Assembly: GCA_947685225.1 (NCBI GenBank)
Contig: CANTUV010000062.1
Location: 18,868,501 to 18,932,500, forward strand
From: Garcia nutans
Taxonomy: Eukaryota; Streptophyta; Magnoliopsida; Malpighiales; Euphorbiaceae
Direction of reading: 5' to 3'
Length of the DNA: 64,000 nucleotides
The position numbers and the translations under genes were made by a program. The notes beneath the pieces were generated by a model. It did not search any database, was not told the origin of the DNA, and worked only from the letters and a program-made list of their open reading frames with translations. Positions within the stretch are counted from its first letter, which is position 1. Every line of letters starts with the position of its first letter. Shown here piece by piece: positions 30,006-39,350 of this stretch.

Positions 30006-32300
30006 GACCTGGTCTAAAAGAACTCTTTGGCTCAGCTGAATCTACCATGTCACCTGTGCAATGTAAAAAATCGCACTAAGTTGAAGCCTAGTGGTACAAA
30101 CATTGATAACAACAAAAATCAAATGCAATGCCAATACACAATGCTTATGAATATCATATCATTCCATTTTCTTATACTTTTCAAATATTTCACATAAAAA
30201 TAAACACAAACATGGGCCCAAAGATAACTAATATGCTATTCAAATTTTAGAGTTACTGTTTTGATCTATAATGATACCATATATCTAGCCCCGTAGGCAA
30301 TATATCAATGTAATATGACCCATTCATTTCACCCAGCCTAGCTTCAAATATTTGTTTTTGAGGCTTACGACTCGGTCATTTCACCTCAAAAATATTTTCA
30401 CAATGACGCCTAGCATCTAGCCCGTAGGCAATCATAGGCATGCCGCCAAACACAAAACTCTGAAAATTGAATAACATACTAGACACAATTTATTCATATT
30501 TCTCATTATTAATCTCTTTGTCATTGTCACATATTCAATATAGGCACATTGCCTTATTTTCTTATTTTTTTCACTTTTCTCATTTTTCTAATTTTTCTCA
30601 ATATCAATTCATTTCATTATATTTCCACATATCTCATTACATTATATCATATTTTTTTTTCATTCACAATACATTACCCAATCACTTTGGCTATTTCCAT
30701 ATAATACACATTTTAATTACATTTACACAATTTAGCCATTATCAATAGCTTTTCACAATGTATTTAACACATATATGACATTACAAATGTCATAGCACAT
30801 TATTCATGCACAACTAATGTACCAAGTAGCTTAACATCTTTTTCAACCAAAATAAGTTTATCCCAAATGTCATGCAAACATAACCAATGTATTCAAACTT
30901 TGTACATACCTCAAATAGCAACCCAAAGCAAGCTTAAACAACCTCCAACCTTATATTTCCAACTTGCCCTTCACCACTTGGATGAAGCAAATCAACCTTC
31001 CTCAATGTCTAAACCAAATATGAAAACAAATAATCATTTAGTATCACATTTCATGGCATTTCCAATATTAAACCATAATTAAACATCACTCCTATAAATT
31101 TTCAAAAATTTAGCCTTTCCTTACTTTAACATTAGAATTCTATTCTATTCCATTTAAATTAATGTTTTAAGTTTATTTATATTATTAAAAACATATTTTA
31201 ATACATTTAAACCATTTACATTACAAAAACACATTCTTATACACAAAACCCTAAAATGGCATAACCTTCTCCCATTGAAGGTTTTTCATTACAACACAAC
31301 CCATTAATCATTTCAAGCTTATTTTCATCACTTTTAATACTAAACAACATGCTTAAACAGATAAAATCAAACAATTCAACAACTTTGGAGAATTACTTTT
31401 CCAAAACCCTAAATCTCCACTTCCATTCTCAAACTCCAACCAAACACAATCAAATTCAATATTTGACTTTAAAATACTTGTTTATGCATCAAAACAACTC
31501 ATTTGGAATCAATTTGCGCAGTTAAAGCTCATATTTTCACAAACCCAAAACTTCCATAACCCTAAATTCTTTCTCTTCACCATTCTTTATCCAAATTCCA
31601 TCATCTCTTCAATCTAACCTTAAAATCCTTGTTAACTGCCCAAAATAACATCATACACACCAATTTCATCAATTATAACATACTATTTCAAAAATTCAAA
31701 ACTCACATAATTCAATTTTTCATGGAATTTAAAGAAAAGAGTTGGAAACTTACCAATTGATGAAGAAACTTCTAAAACTCTACTTGAATCCTTAAAATTC
31801 TTTCAATCCTTAGTGTATGGAAGAAGAAAAAATCCCCCCTTTTTGGCTATGGAGTTTCGGCCTAGATGATGAAGAAGAAGAAGAAGATGAAGACTTTTTT
31901 TAATTTTCTTTTTTTTTCTTTTCATCTTTATTTTAAACCATATATATATATATTAAAATAATTTAATAATTAATTATTTAATTAATTATTTAATAAATTA
32001 AAAGTCCTAAATTCCCTCTTTCATTCAAAAATAATTTATTTTTAAATTATTTTATTAATTTTAAATTTCTAAAATTTATTTACAAAAATACCATTGGACT
32101 TTGACTTTTCTTTTAAAAGGTGTTGACTTTTATATGTTATGTATATTTTACATATATATCACATATATATTTCACTTTTTCATTTAAAATCCCTTCAATT
32201 TTCATTTAAAACCATTAATTTAATTTGTCCTTTTAAATTATAATTTATTTTATTAAATTTTTCAAAAATTAGAATTTTTCAAAAATTTTGGAATATTACA
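30006..32300 (-). repeat. 3' LTR of element B, truncated
   Basis: It aligns with 51965-54183 of the B 5' LTR. About 570 bp corresponding to 51397-51964 is missing at the left, where LTR Y begins. It ends GGAATATTACA at 32300, next to the PPT. Many differences from the 5' LTR are visible, so B is an old insertion. It includes an AT microsatellite near 31940 and a GAA run near 31870. Confidence 0.85.
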
Positions 32301-32317
32301 ATTCTCTCCCCATAAAA
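32301..32317 (-). other. Polypurine tract of element B
   Basis: The minus strand reads TTTATGGGGAGAGAAT directly before the 3' LTR start TGTAATATTC. Confidence 0.75.
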
Positions 32318-32345
32318 TAAATTTTGTCATCGAAATTACCTGTTC

Positions 32346-32904
32346 TCAAGTCTGAAATAATTGAGGAAACTGACTCTGCATCACCTGCTCACTCTCCCAT
32401 GTCGCCTCCTCAGTGGCATGATTCCTTCAAAGGACTTTCACAAGTGGCACCCTCTTATTCCTCAATTCTTTAACCTCTCGTGCCAAAATCGCCATTGGTT
32501 CTTCCTCGTAAGTTAGATATGGACTCACCTCAATAGACTCCATTGATACGATATGAGATGGGTCAGACCTATATCTTTGAAGTATAAAGACATGTAAGAC
32601 ATTATGAATTTGATCCAACTCAGGAGGCAAAGCTAGCCTATAAGCCACTGGACCAACTCTCTCCAATATCTCATATGGTCCTATAAAACAAGGAATCAAC
32701 TTCCCTTTTTGACTGAACCTCAAAATCTTCTTCCATGGAGACACCTTCAGAAATACTTTATCTCCTACACTAAACTCTATGTCTCTTCTCTTCAAATTTG
32801 AATAGGATTTCTGTCGGTCTGAAGCTGCTTTCAAATGACCCCGAATCACCTTCACTTTCTCTTCTATTTCCTTAATTAAATTGGGACCGACCAGTTTACC
32901 TTCT
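32346..32904 (-). pseudogene. Element B integrase C-terminus and chromodomain
   Basis: This piece continues the B integrase after element C. It has the segment KLVGPNLIKEIEEKVKVI, the GPY-like part (FIGPYEILERVGPVAYRL) and the chromodomain (EEPMAILAREVKELRNKRV). A TGA replaces the conserved Trp codon at about 32426, in the middle of the chromodomain. The natural stop is near 32346. The open frame that runs on to 33032 is chimeric: its first 40 or so codons belong to the LTR of element C. The sequence is about as similar to element A as expected for a sister family. Confidence 0.88.
32900..32904. repeat. Left target-site duplication of element C (CTTCT)
   Basis: CTTCT directly precedes the LTR start TGTGAACC and is repeated at 47207-47211 after the other LTR. 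It lies inside the B integrase gene. Confidence 0.95.
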
Positions 32905-33761
32905 TGTGAACCTCGGTTTTCCGCCCGAAAAGGATCCGGGCAAAAGTTCACTCGTTGTCGGGAGTCGCCACTCAGTTTATTTTGTTCGAAGGGAAAAACT
33001 AAGAAAACCCTTGTTTGACTCCAATAATGCATCCAATGTAAAGGCTTCTAATCTGCGAACCCAAGGAGGATTCGGGGACTATGTCATGCTTTTGACTAAC
33101 TTGCAAAAATGGAACAAATTTAAAGAGAAAAAGATTGTTGGTAGTTTGTGGACTTGCTATTTGGGGTGAATCCCAAACATGCCTACATACTCCCGTTTGA
33201 ATAGGAGATCAAAGCCCATGTAGTTCGGAAAAGCCTATTTAAAGGCGATGAAAATTATGCTTCATGCATGTGTGTGTGTATGCTTCGTGCATTGTCGGGC
33301 TTCATGCCAAAGATGTGAGATTTAGGTACTTTGTACCAAAAGAGTGGAATTTAGGCTCCATGCCAAAGGTTGATTTTAATTGAGTCATTTAGGTACTTAG
33401 TACCGAAGAGATGCAATTTAGGCTCCGTGCCAAAAAGAGTTAATTTTATTTACAGCTTAATGCCGAAAGGGTGATTGATTAGTCCGTTAGGCCCTCAGAC
33501 CTAAAAAGATTAGGTCTTTGACCGAGAAGAAATTAAGAAGAAGATTAGAATGCTTATGATATGCTCGAATTGACCAAAGATGAATTATGATATTACCTTG
33601 ATCAGAATTTTTCCACTTCTAAGTTCCAGATCTTATTTCCTTGCACTTTTGAGCATTATTCTTGATTTCTACAACACAATATTAGAAACTTTTAAGCATA
33701 AAAATTTCGTCAGCATCTGAGCATCGGAAGTCCAAAAGTCCCTCTTTTCGAAAATCTGAAG

Positions 33762-33773
33762 CCTATATATAGG
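33762..33773. promoter_or_regulatory. Palindromic TATA box in C 3' LTR
   Basis: CCTATATATAGG is a perfect palindrome, repeated at 46901-46912 in the 5' LTR. In the element's sense direction it lies about 15 bp after the GC-rich array. Confidence 0.65.
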
Positions 33774-33788
33774 CAAAATCGGGCTGCA

Positions 33789-33870
33789 CGGCGGCCGAGC
33801 CGCCGTGGGAGGCGGCCGGGCCGTCGTCCCCATGGCGGCGGGGCCGCCGGTCGCGGCGGCTGGGCCGCTG
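33789..33870. repeat. GGCGGCCGAGCCGCC array in C 3' LTR
   Basis: Several GC-only words of the type GGCGGCNNRGCCGCC occur in a region otherwise about 60 percent AT. The 5' LTR has a shortened version (46927-46985). A further array stands at 36829-36932 inside the element. Confidence 0.9.
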
Positions 33871-34090
33871 TCCTGGCCCACCGCTACTCGCGCTACTTCT
33901 GCTAAAACTGACTTTCTGGGAGCCACGGGCCTCCAAAAATTATTCCGAGACCATATCCATGATCCTTGCGTCGCACCGGACATTTCAAGTACCATGAAGA
34001 CATACTTTCGGTGGACTTTTACCGTTGCCCGCCGGTCCGGCCTGGTCTGAGGAAATTGGCTTTCCGAGCCTCAAAATTCGAGTGTTCACA

Positions 34091-34108
34091 ATTGCCCCCC
34101 CACTGGGG
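34091..34108 (-). other. Polypurine tract of element C
   Basis: The minus strand reads CCCCAGTGGGGGGGCAAT directly before the 3' LTR. The G-run with adjoining purines fits a Tat/Ogre PPT, although it is less pure than usual. Confidence 0.55.
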
Positions 34109-34197
34109 TCCATAAAAATGATTTATGGAACTCAGTGGTCTTCTGAAGAGCGAATTTTGAGCGAGGTGCAAGAAGACCCGTGTTTTCAGCTTTTTCC

Positions 34198-34206
34198 TAT
34201 AAATAG
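34198..34206 (+). promoter_or_regulatory. TATA box of the antisense PMD gene
   Basis: TATAAATAG on the plus strand is followed by about 70 bases of pyrimidine-rich leader and the ATG at 34280. Spacing fits a start of transcription near 34230. It lies 108 bp inside the 3' LTR boundary, so it is separate from the LTR promoter. Confidence 0.65.
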
Positions 34207-34279
34207 GCTCATTTCATTCAATTTTCATTTGCTTTCATTCATTCATCTTCTTTCACTTCTTTCAAATTTTCTTTCGACG

Positions 34280-36536
34280 ATGGATTTCACCGGCTTTGAA
34301 GACTTCGAAATTCCACTCCCTCCCTGCAATCTTTTGCTTGAGGAGGAGAAGCACAGTTCTCGGACCGGCTGCTATGAGGTGAGTACATTCCCGTTTGTCC
34401 ATCTAGTATGCATGCTTAGGAATTTTATTTATTTCCAGTAAGGAACATAGAAATAAATTTTAGGAACATTTCCTTTACATGTACTAGTAATGAATTAGGA
34501 TCTGTGCCAGGCTTCATTATGTTCTGCCATCGGTAATTATTTCTAGTAAAGAACTTAGAAATAAACCTTTAGGGATCCACACCCGGCTGGGGAAAGAACT
34601 TAAATCTTTTCTGAATTTGTCCATCTTTTCTGAATTTGAAATTTTTTTTTTTTTAGAACTCTACGATCAAGATATCTATAGCTGAGCGTCCGATGGTTGC
34701 TATTCCGGCTTACATCTTTGATGCTGGGCACCCAGTGGGGGATCTTATCAGACCTGCTTTCCTCCATCATTTGAGGGCTATAGATGTGGTCAGAGATATC
34801 CACCAGGATTTGATCTGTGCTTTAGCCGAGCGCTGGTGGCCTACTACTGACACCTTCCATTTTTCTTGGGGGGAGATGACAATGACGCCTACTGACTTTT
34901 CCATCATTTCTGGGATTCCCTTTGGCGTTGAGATGGTGGAGTCCTATGATGACTGGCGGCAGGACATTTCTTCAGCGACATGATTACTTTGATCGGGGTT
35001 GACTATCCTCGATATCAGGCGCCTCGCTGCATTCAGCGAAGGTGGCTTGTGGAGCAAGCGCCAGGTATCTACACTGGTTACGAGACAGGCAACCTTACTG
35101 CTGACCAGACGGCCAGGTTTACCTTGCTTCTCCTATTTGCTAGCTCTTTCTTATCAAACAGGAAAGATGCAGTGAGTCTCAATGTGCTGAAGAGCCTACT
35201 TGACCTGACACGGCTTCATACGTACGATTGGGCTAGCATGATGCTGTGTAGGTTGTATGACGACATGTCAGACCTCTGCTATACCCGTATTACTCCGTGT
35301 GGCTTGTATTACTTCTGGGAGGTAATGTAAAGAACATTTCCCCTATCTTTATATATGTTGACATACACAAACTCTGATACCTTCTCTTTCTTTTTCTTTT
35401 TTTTTTTTTTTAGACTTGGGCTTACGAGTACTTTCCTGATATCGCCCCTTTTCTTCGTGAGATACCTGCCCCTGCAGATCCTCTTTCCCCCATTGCTTGG
35501 AGGTGGTATAGAGAGAGGGTAGAAGTACCAAAGAGGAAACTTCCCATCAGAGTGCTGAGATCGTTCTTCGACAGCTGCCCAATGGACTCAGTAAATGCTT
35601 TATCGTCATCTTTTTTTATTATATTAGAGAAAATGATTCACTAATATAACAAATGTTTACAGGTTGCATCTAAAGTGATGTCTAGCCGACTGGCAGAGTG
35701 GATAGCTCAAGATTACAGCTTTCAGCGATCAGAGTTTCTGACTCGACGACGATTCATACTTCCCCATCCAGAATTTCGACGGTATTATCTCGCTGAGAGG
35801 GTGACTTTCCAGATTGCCGGTTTCTGTACAGTTCCCGTGGATCCCCCTGATGATATGCTATCTTCAACACTTCTGCCTGTTACTGTGTCCCAGTATGAGG
35901 GCGACCCTTTCGAGTCGGCTTATGCCCCGGATGAGGAGGATTATGACTTCTACTGTCTTCATCGACTGATGCCACGCATTGGGGTACGATTTGACTCTGT
36001 ACCCCCTTATCGGTCTTCCCATTCTTCGGCTCCCACTTCTAGCACTCCGAGAGACCATCCCTCTCCCGACCGGCGAACTGACAGACCCTCTTCCTCTAGG
36101 GCTGAGACTTCCGCTTTCGGGGCTGGACCATCAGACACTGGAGGAAGCAGCAATTCATCTCATTTGAGGCCTCCCGCATCCGTCCTTACAGCTGCCGGCC
36201 AATTTGACCCTATTTTAGCCGATTTGAGGCTGCCTTATGCTGTTCGTCATCATGCACCTGGTGGTTGGGTGACCCGACCAATTAGTGCAGAGGGTGCATT
36301 ATATCAGAGCTTTGCTCATGTCACTCAGGTATATTCTCATAGAACTTTTCATGAAAAGGATTCATAAAATTCTCTTGAGATTGATTGTGATTTCGTCTCT
36401 TTTACAGGTACCAGAGGGCCTGATCACGGAAATGGCGGCACTGATTACTGCTTTCTCGGATGAACTGTCTGGTGCTTTGACTGAGGCTGCTTACGAGAGG
36501 CAGAGTAGGCTGCAAAGACGGAGAGGCCGGCACTGA
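34280..36536 (+). CDS. Plant mobile domain (PMD) gene, five exons, antisense in element C
   Basis: Exons are 34280-34378, 34657-35321, 35414-35590, 35663-36328 and 36408-36536. All four introns are GT-AG and phase 0, with pyrimidine-rich 3' ends. Exon 2 has the hallmark PMD block (AERWWPTTDTFHFSWGEMT, then DFSIISGIPFG), and exon 3 continues with the typical WAYEYFP segment. The later part is Ser/Pro-rich and probably disordered. The product would be near 578 residues. One base seems to be missing in exon 2 near 34967, where the phase changes and a TGA appears at 34981, so this copy is probably broken. PMD proteins such as Arabidopsis MAIN/MAIL act in silencing and genome maintenance. What this copy did for the element is unknown. 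Confidence 0.85.
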
Positions 36537-36828
36537 TTTTTTTTCATATTTGTCTTGAACTATGCTTGCTGTATTTGAATTATTTTCCTTCTGTACTTTG
36601 TACCTTTCATGTTTTTCAGCTGTTATCTGAACTTATCTGTAAACCTGCACTTATTTGTTAGTATTAACAACACATATGTATGCATGATGCTTTTTCTTTT
36701 TAGAAATCTATTTTAAAAATAAATCCCTGACACAATCCCAAAAAATAGCACATAACAGGGCCAAAACAGGGCCAAAACATGAGAATTTTACAAAACACCA
36801 AAAAGAAAGAGGAATCGGGACGGTCGGT

Positions 36829-36932
36829 GGCGGCCGAGCCACCGTATACGGCGGCCGAGCTGCCGGCAGCGGCGGGCGAGCCGCCACACTCGGCTGCCGA
36901 GCCGCCGGCAACGGCGGCCGAGCCGCTGCCCG
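36829..36932. repeat. Internal GGCGGCCGAGCCGCC array of element C
   Basis: About seven copies of GCGGCCGAGCCGCC-like words lie on the plus strand directly upstream of the TATA box of the second antisense gene. The same words are in the C LTR next to its TATA box. GC content is far above the surroundings. Confidence 0.9.
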
Positions 36933-36943
36933 GGCCAGACCAG

Positions 36944-36951
36944 TATAAAAA
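36944..36951 (+). promoter_or_regulatory. TATA box of the second antisense gene
   Basis: TATAAAAA begins 12 bp after the GC-rich array and 83 bp before the ATG at 37027. The intervening leader has no upstream ATG. Confidence 0.65.
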
Positions 36952-37026
36952 TCAAGGTTGTCTTACATCTGTGGGCCAGAAAGCAATCCTCTTACTGAAA
37001 GATCTTATATATTTTTCCAAATAACA

Positions 37027-38264
37027 ATGAATCCCCTTTTTAATCACGTGATGCATAATTGGACCAAAAGTCTCCACAATGTTGAAAGGATCAACATGGG
37101 GAGGTACGGGTTGAAAGCTGTCGCCACACTCAGAGGTGTAGCAGTAGACTGGGATTTCTTGCATTCCTGCATCAGGTTCTGGGATCCCCAAGCCCATGTT
37201 TTCAGATTTGGGGCTCGGATGGAGGAAATGTGTCCTCTTTTTGAGGAGTTCTGCTCGATCATTGGGTGCGATCCAAATGCCCCTCTTGTGAGGCATGAGG
37301 TCCAAATCGGTTATGTGGGATCCTTTCAGAGACTTTTTAGCTTCACAAAACCCCAAGCCCAAGCTATGATTGTAGATGGGGATAAGGCGATGCTGCTTCC
37401 CCTAATTGATGAATTCTTGACCGCCGATTTTGAAGACGATGTTCAATTGAGGCATAGAATGCGAGCCTTCGTCTTTTGTCTGCTAGCTGGGTTCCTCTTC
37501 AATCGTGATCCCGGCTTTGGAGATTTGAAGCTTTGCCCAATGGTTAGGCAAATGGAAGAGCTCAACTGTATCGGGGGCATGATCCTGGCTGAGACTATTC
37601 AGAGCCTCGACAGATGTGCACTTGGATTTGAACGTTGGACCGTCACCCCGGTCATCCTTCAGGTAGTTTATACTTTTTGTTTCTTTTTTGCTTATTTTAT
37701 CATCTCTCTTTTCTTTTGTAAAATAGAAAGGATCTATTTCTTCAGGTTTGGCTGAGAGATCATCTTCGAGTGGTTGCAGCCCCCCAGACTTTGACCTACA
37801 ACCCTTCGCAGTACCGCACCAGGAAAATTCAGATTTCTTTTCCCTCTATGGCCGAATGGACTGTTTGGCTGTTTGAGCTTGGACCGGAAGAATTATTATG
37901 GTTCGTCCCTTGGTACAGGATTCCTCAATTCTTGGAGGCAAATGCCATGCACAACCATGTCTACCTGCTTGGGTTCACTCACAATACCTGGTACAGTGCT
38001 TCCCGCGTTCTCAGGCAGATGGGTATTGATCAGAGAGTTCCCCTTCCTGTCGGGCTTACCATTGTTTCTCCTATTACCCCCGGGGTTACTCGGGCTGTTC
38101 TACAGACTTGGGTCAGAGACCATCGGATGATCAGGCCTGGTGCAGAGCCTTCCCTCGTTCAGCCCACTCCAGAGTACAGGACCTGGTTTATAGCTGAGGT
38201 TTGGCTCGTTGAGAAACCGAGGAGGTGCGCATTGCTGCAGGAGTTGGAGGGAGAGGGGGTGTAG
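37027..38264 (+). CDS. DUF7745-like protein gene, two exons, antisense in element C
   Basis: Exon 1 is 37027-37662 and exon 2 is 37746-38264, joined over an 83-bp GT-AG phase-0 intron, giving 384 residues with no internal stop. The ATG at 37027 is the first in frame after the TATA box. The protein has RMEEMCPLFEEFCSIIGCDP, an aromatic-rich block (WTVWLFELGPEELLWFVPWY) and a C-terminal region ending in RALLQELEG-like charged residues. I recall similar proteins, under the name DUF7745, from retroelement-rich plant genomes, distantly like plant mobile domain proteins; this assignment is from memory and unverified. No signal peptide or clear catalytic motif is seen. It is convergent with pol and appears intact. 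Confidence 0.75.
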
Positions 38265-38505
38265 GATTTGGATCCCAGGGTGACTCCATTGTCTTTTCTG
38301 TTTTTTGGGTTGTTTTTTACCTTTTTGGTTTTTTGAATGTATAGGACTTGTAGTCTGACTCTTTTGATGAACCGACTGACTCTTTTTTGTAATGACCGAC
38401 TCTTTTTGTAATAGATGATTCTCTTTTGTAATGAATGATTCTTAATGAATGACCCTTTTGTTTGCTTTCCAAGCACCATCTACTTTATTTATTTGCTCTA
38501 ATTTT

Positions 38506-38641
38506 TGCCTAAGCCGTCCTTTCGGATTTTCAACTTAGCGAGCTCTTACCCATTCTTGCCTAAGCCGCCCTTTGTAGGTTTTCAGCTTAGCGGGCCCCAC
38601 TATTGCCTAAGCCGCCCTTTGTGGGTTTTCGGCTTAGCGGG
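38506..38641. repeat. Triple hairpin repeat between convergent genes of element C
   Basis: Three imperfect units (near 38506, 38557, 38605) have the form GCCTAAGCCG...CGGCTTAGCGGG, in which CTAAGCCG and CGGCTTAG can pair around the core CCCTTTGTGGGTTTT. A T-rich run follows at 38641-38710. The array lies 240 bp after the stop of the plus-strand gene and 190 bp after the pol stop. It may act in 3'-end formation for one or both transcripts. Confidence 0.75.
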
Positions 38642-38834
38642 ATTTTTTTGTTTGTTTTGTTTTTTGTTTTTTTGTTTTTTTCTTTCTTTTTTGTTTTATT
38701 ATTTTTTTTCTTGGCAAAAGAAAGATGAATGAATGATTTTTATTAAAATTTAGACCGTGCCCAAGGAGAGCTGCCTACATATCTCGAATTAGTTTGCGAG
38801 AATCAGGTCTAATGTAGTTCATTACAATGCATGA

Positions 38835-39347
38835 TCATGCATAATATTTCTTTAGTTGATCCAGATTGCATGGGTTTGTGAACTCCAGACCATCCAAATC
38901 AGACAAGATGACGGCTCCGCCGGACAATATTTTCTTTAAAATGTAGGGTCCCGCCCAATGAGGACGGAACTTCCCACGAGGATCTGTAACAGGTGTTCTG
39001 ATCTCTTTCAGGACCAAACAACCTTCTTCCAAGTTTCGATCTTTGACCTTTTTGTTGAAATGTCTGGCCATTTGCCTTTGATACCCTTGAATCTGATGTA
39101 GAGCTTGAAGTCTTTTTTCATCCAAACTCAACAACTGATGATGATAATTGCTGATCCATTCAGCTTCATTTATCTGACTTTCTTGAATTATCCTCGCCGA
39201 TTGAACTTCCAGTTCAATGGGGAGTACTGCTTCCATTCCGTATACCAATGAATACGGGGTTGCCCCAGTAGGAGTTCTAACTGATGTTCTGTATCCCCAC
39301 AAGGCCAATGGCAACTTCTCATGCCAACGCCTATGTTCCTTGATCAT
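38835..39347 (-). CDS. Element C integrase C-terminal part
   Basis: It continues integrase beyond an in-frame TAA at 39353-39351, in the same phase as the long polyprotein. It shows WHEKLPLALWGYRTSVRTPT, GATPYSLVYGMEAVLPIE and the basic C-terminal segment with KFRPHWAGPYILKKIL, then a TGA at 38837. No chromodomain is present, as usual for Tat. With the upstream frame the full polyprotein would exceed 2100 residues. The internal ATG at 39347 is not a natural start. Confidence 0.9.
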   Translation of the reverse strand: MIKEHRRWHEKLPLALWGYRTSVRTPTGATPYSLVYGMEAVLPIELEVQSARIIQESQINEAEWISNYHHQLLSLDEKRLQALHQIQGYQRQMARHFNKKVKDRNLEEGCLVLKEIRTPVTDPRGKFRPHWAGPYILKKILSGGAVILSDLDGLEFTNPCNLDQLKKYYA

Positions 39348-39350
39348 TTT

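Larger units (their letters stand above)
32905..34090 (-). repeat. 3' LTR of element C
   Basis: It runs TGTGAACCTC to AGTGTTCACA on the plus strand and matches 46044-47206. The main difference is a 23-bp length change in the GC-rich array. It carries the palindromic TATA CCTATATATAGG at 33762-33773, which could serve either strand. Confidence 0.95.

Noticed and set aside
34025..34441. 138-codon plus-strand ORF across the C LTR end and first PMD exon
   Set aside because: It starts inside the LTR and runs into intron 1. The TATA box, leader and splice sites favour the ATG at 34280, which is in a different gene model.
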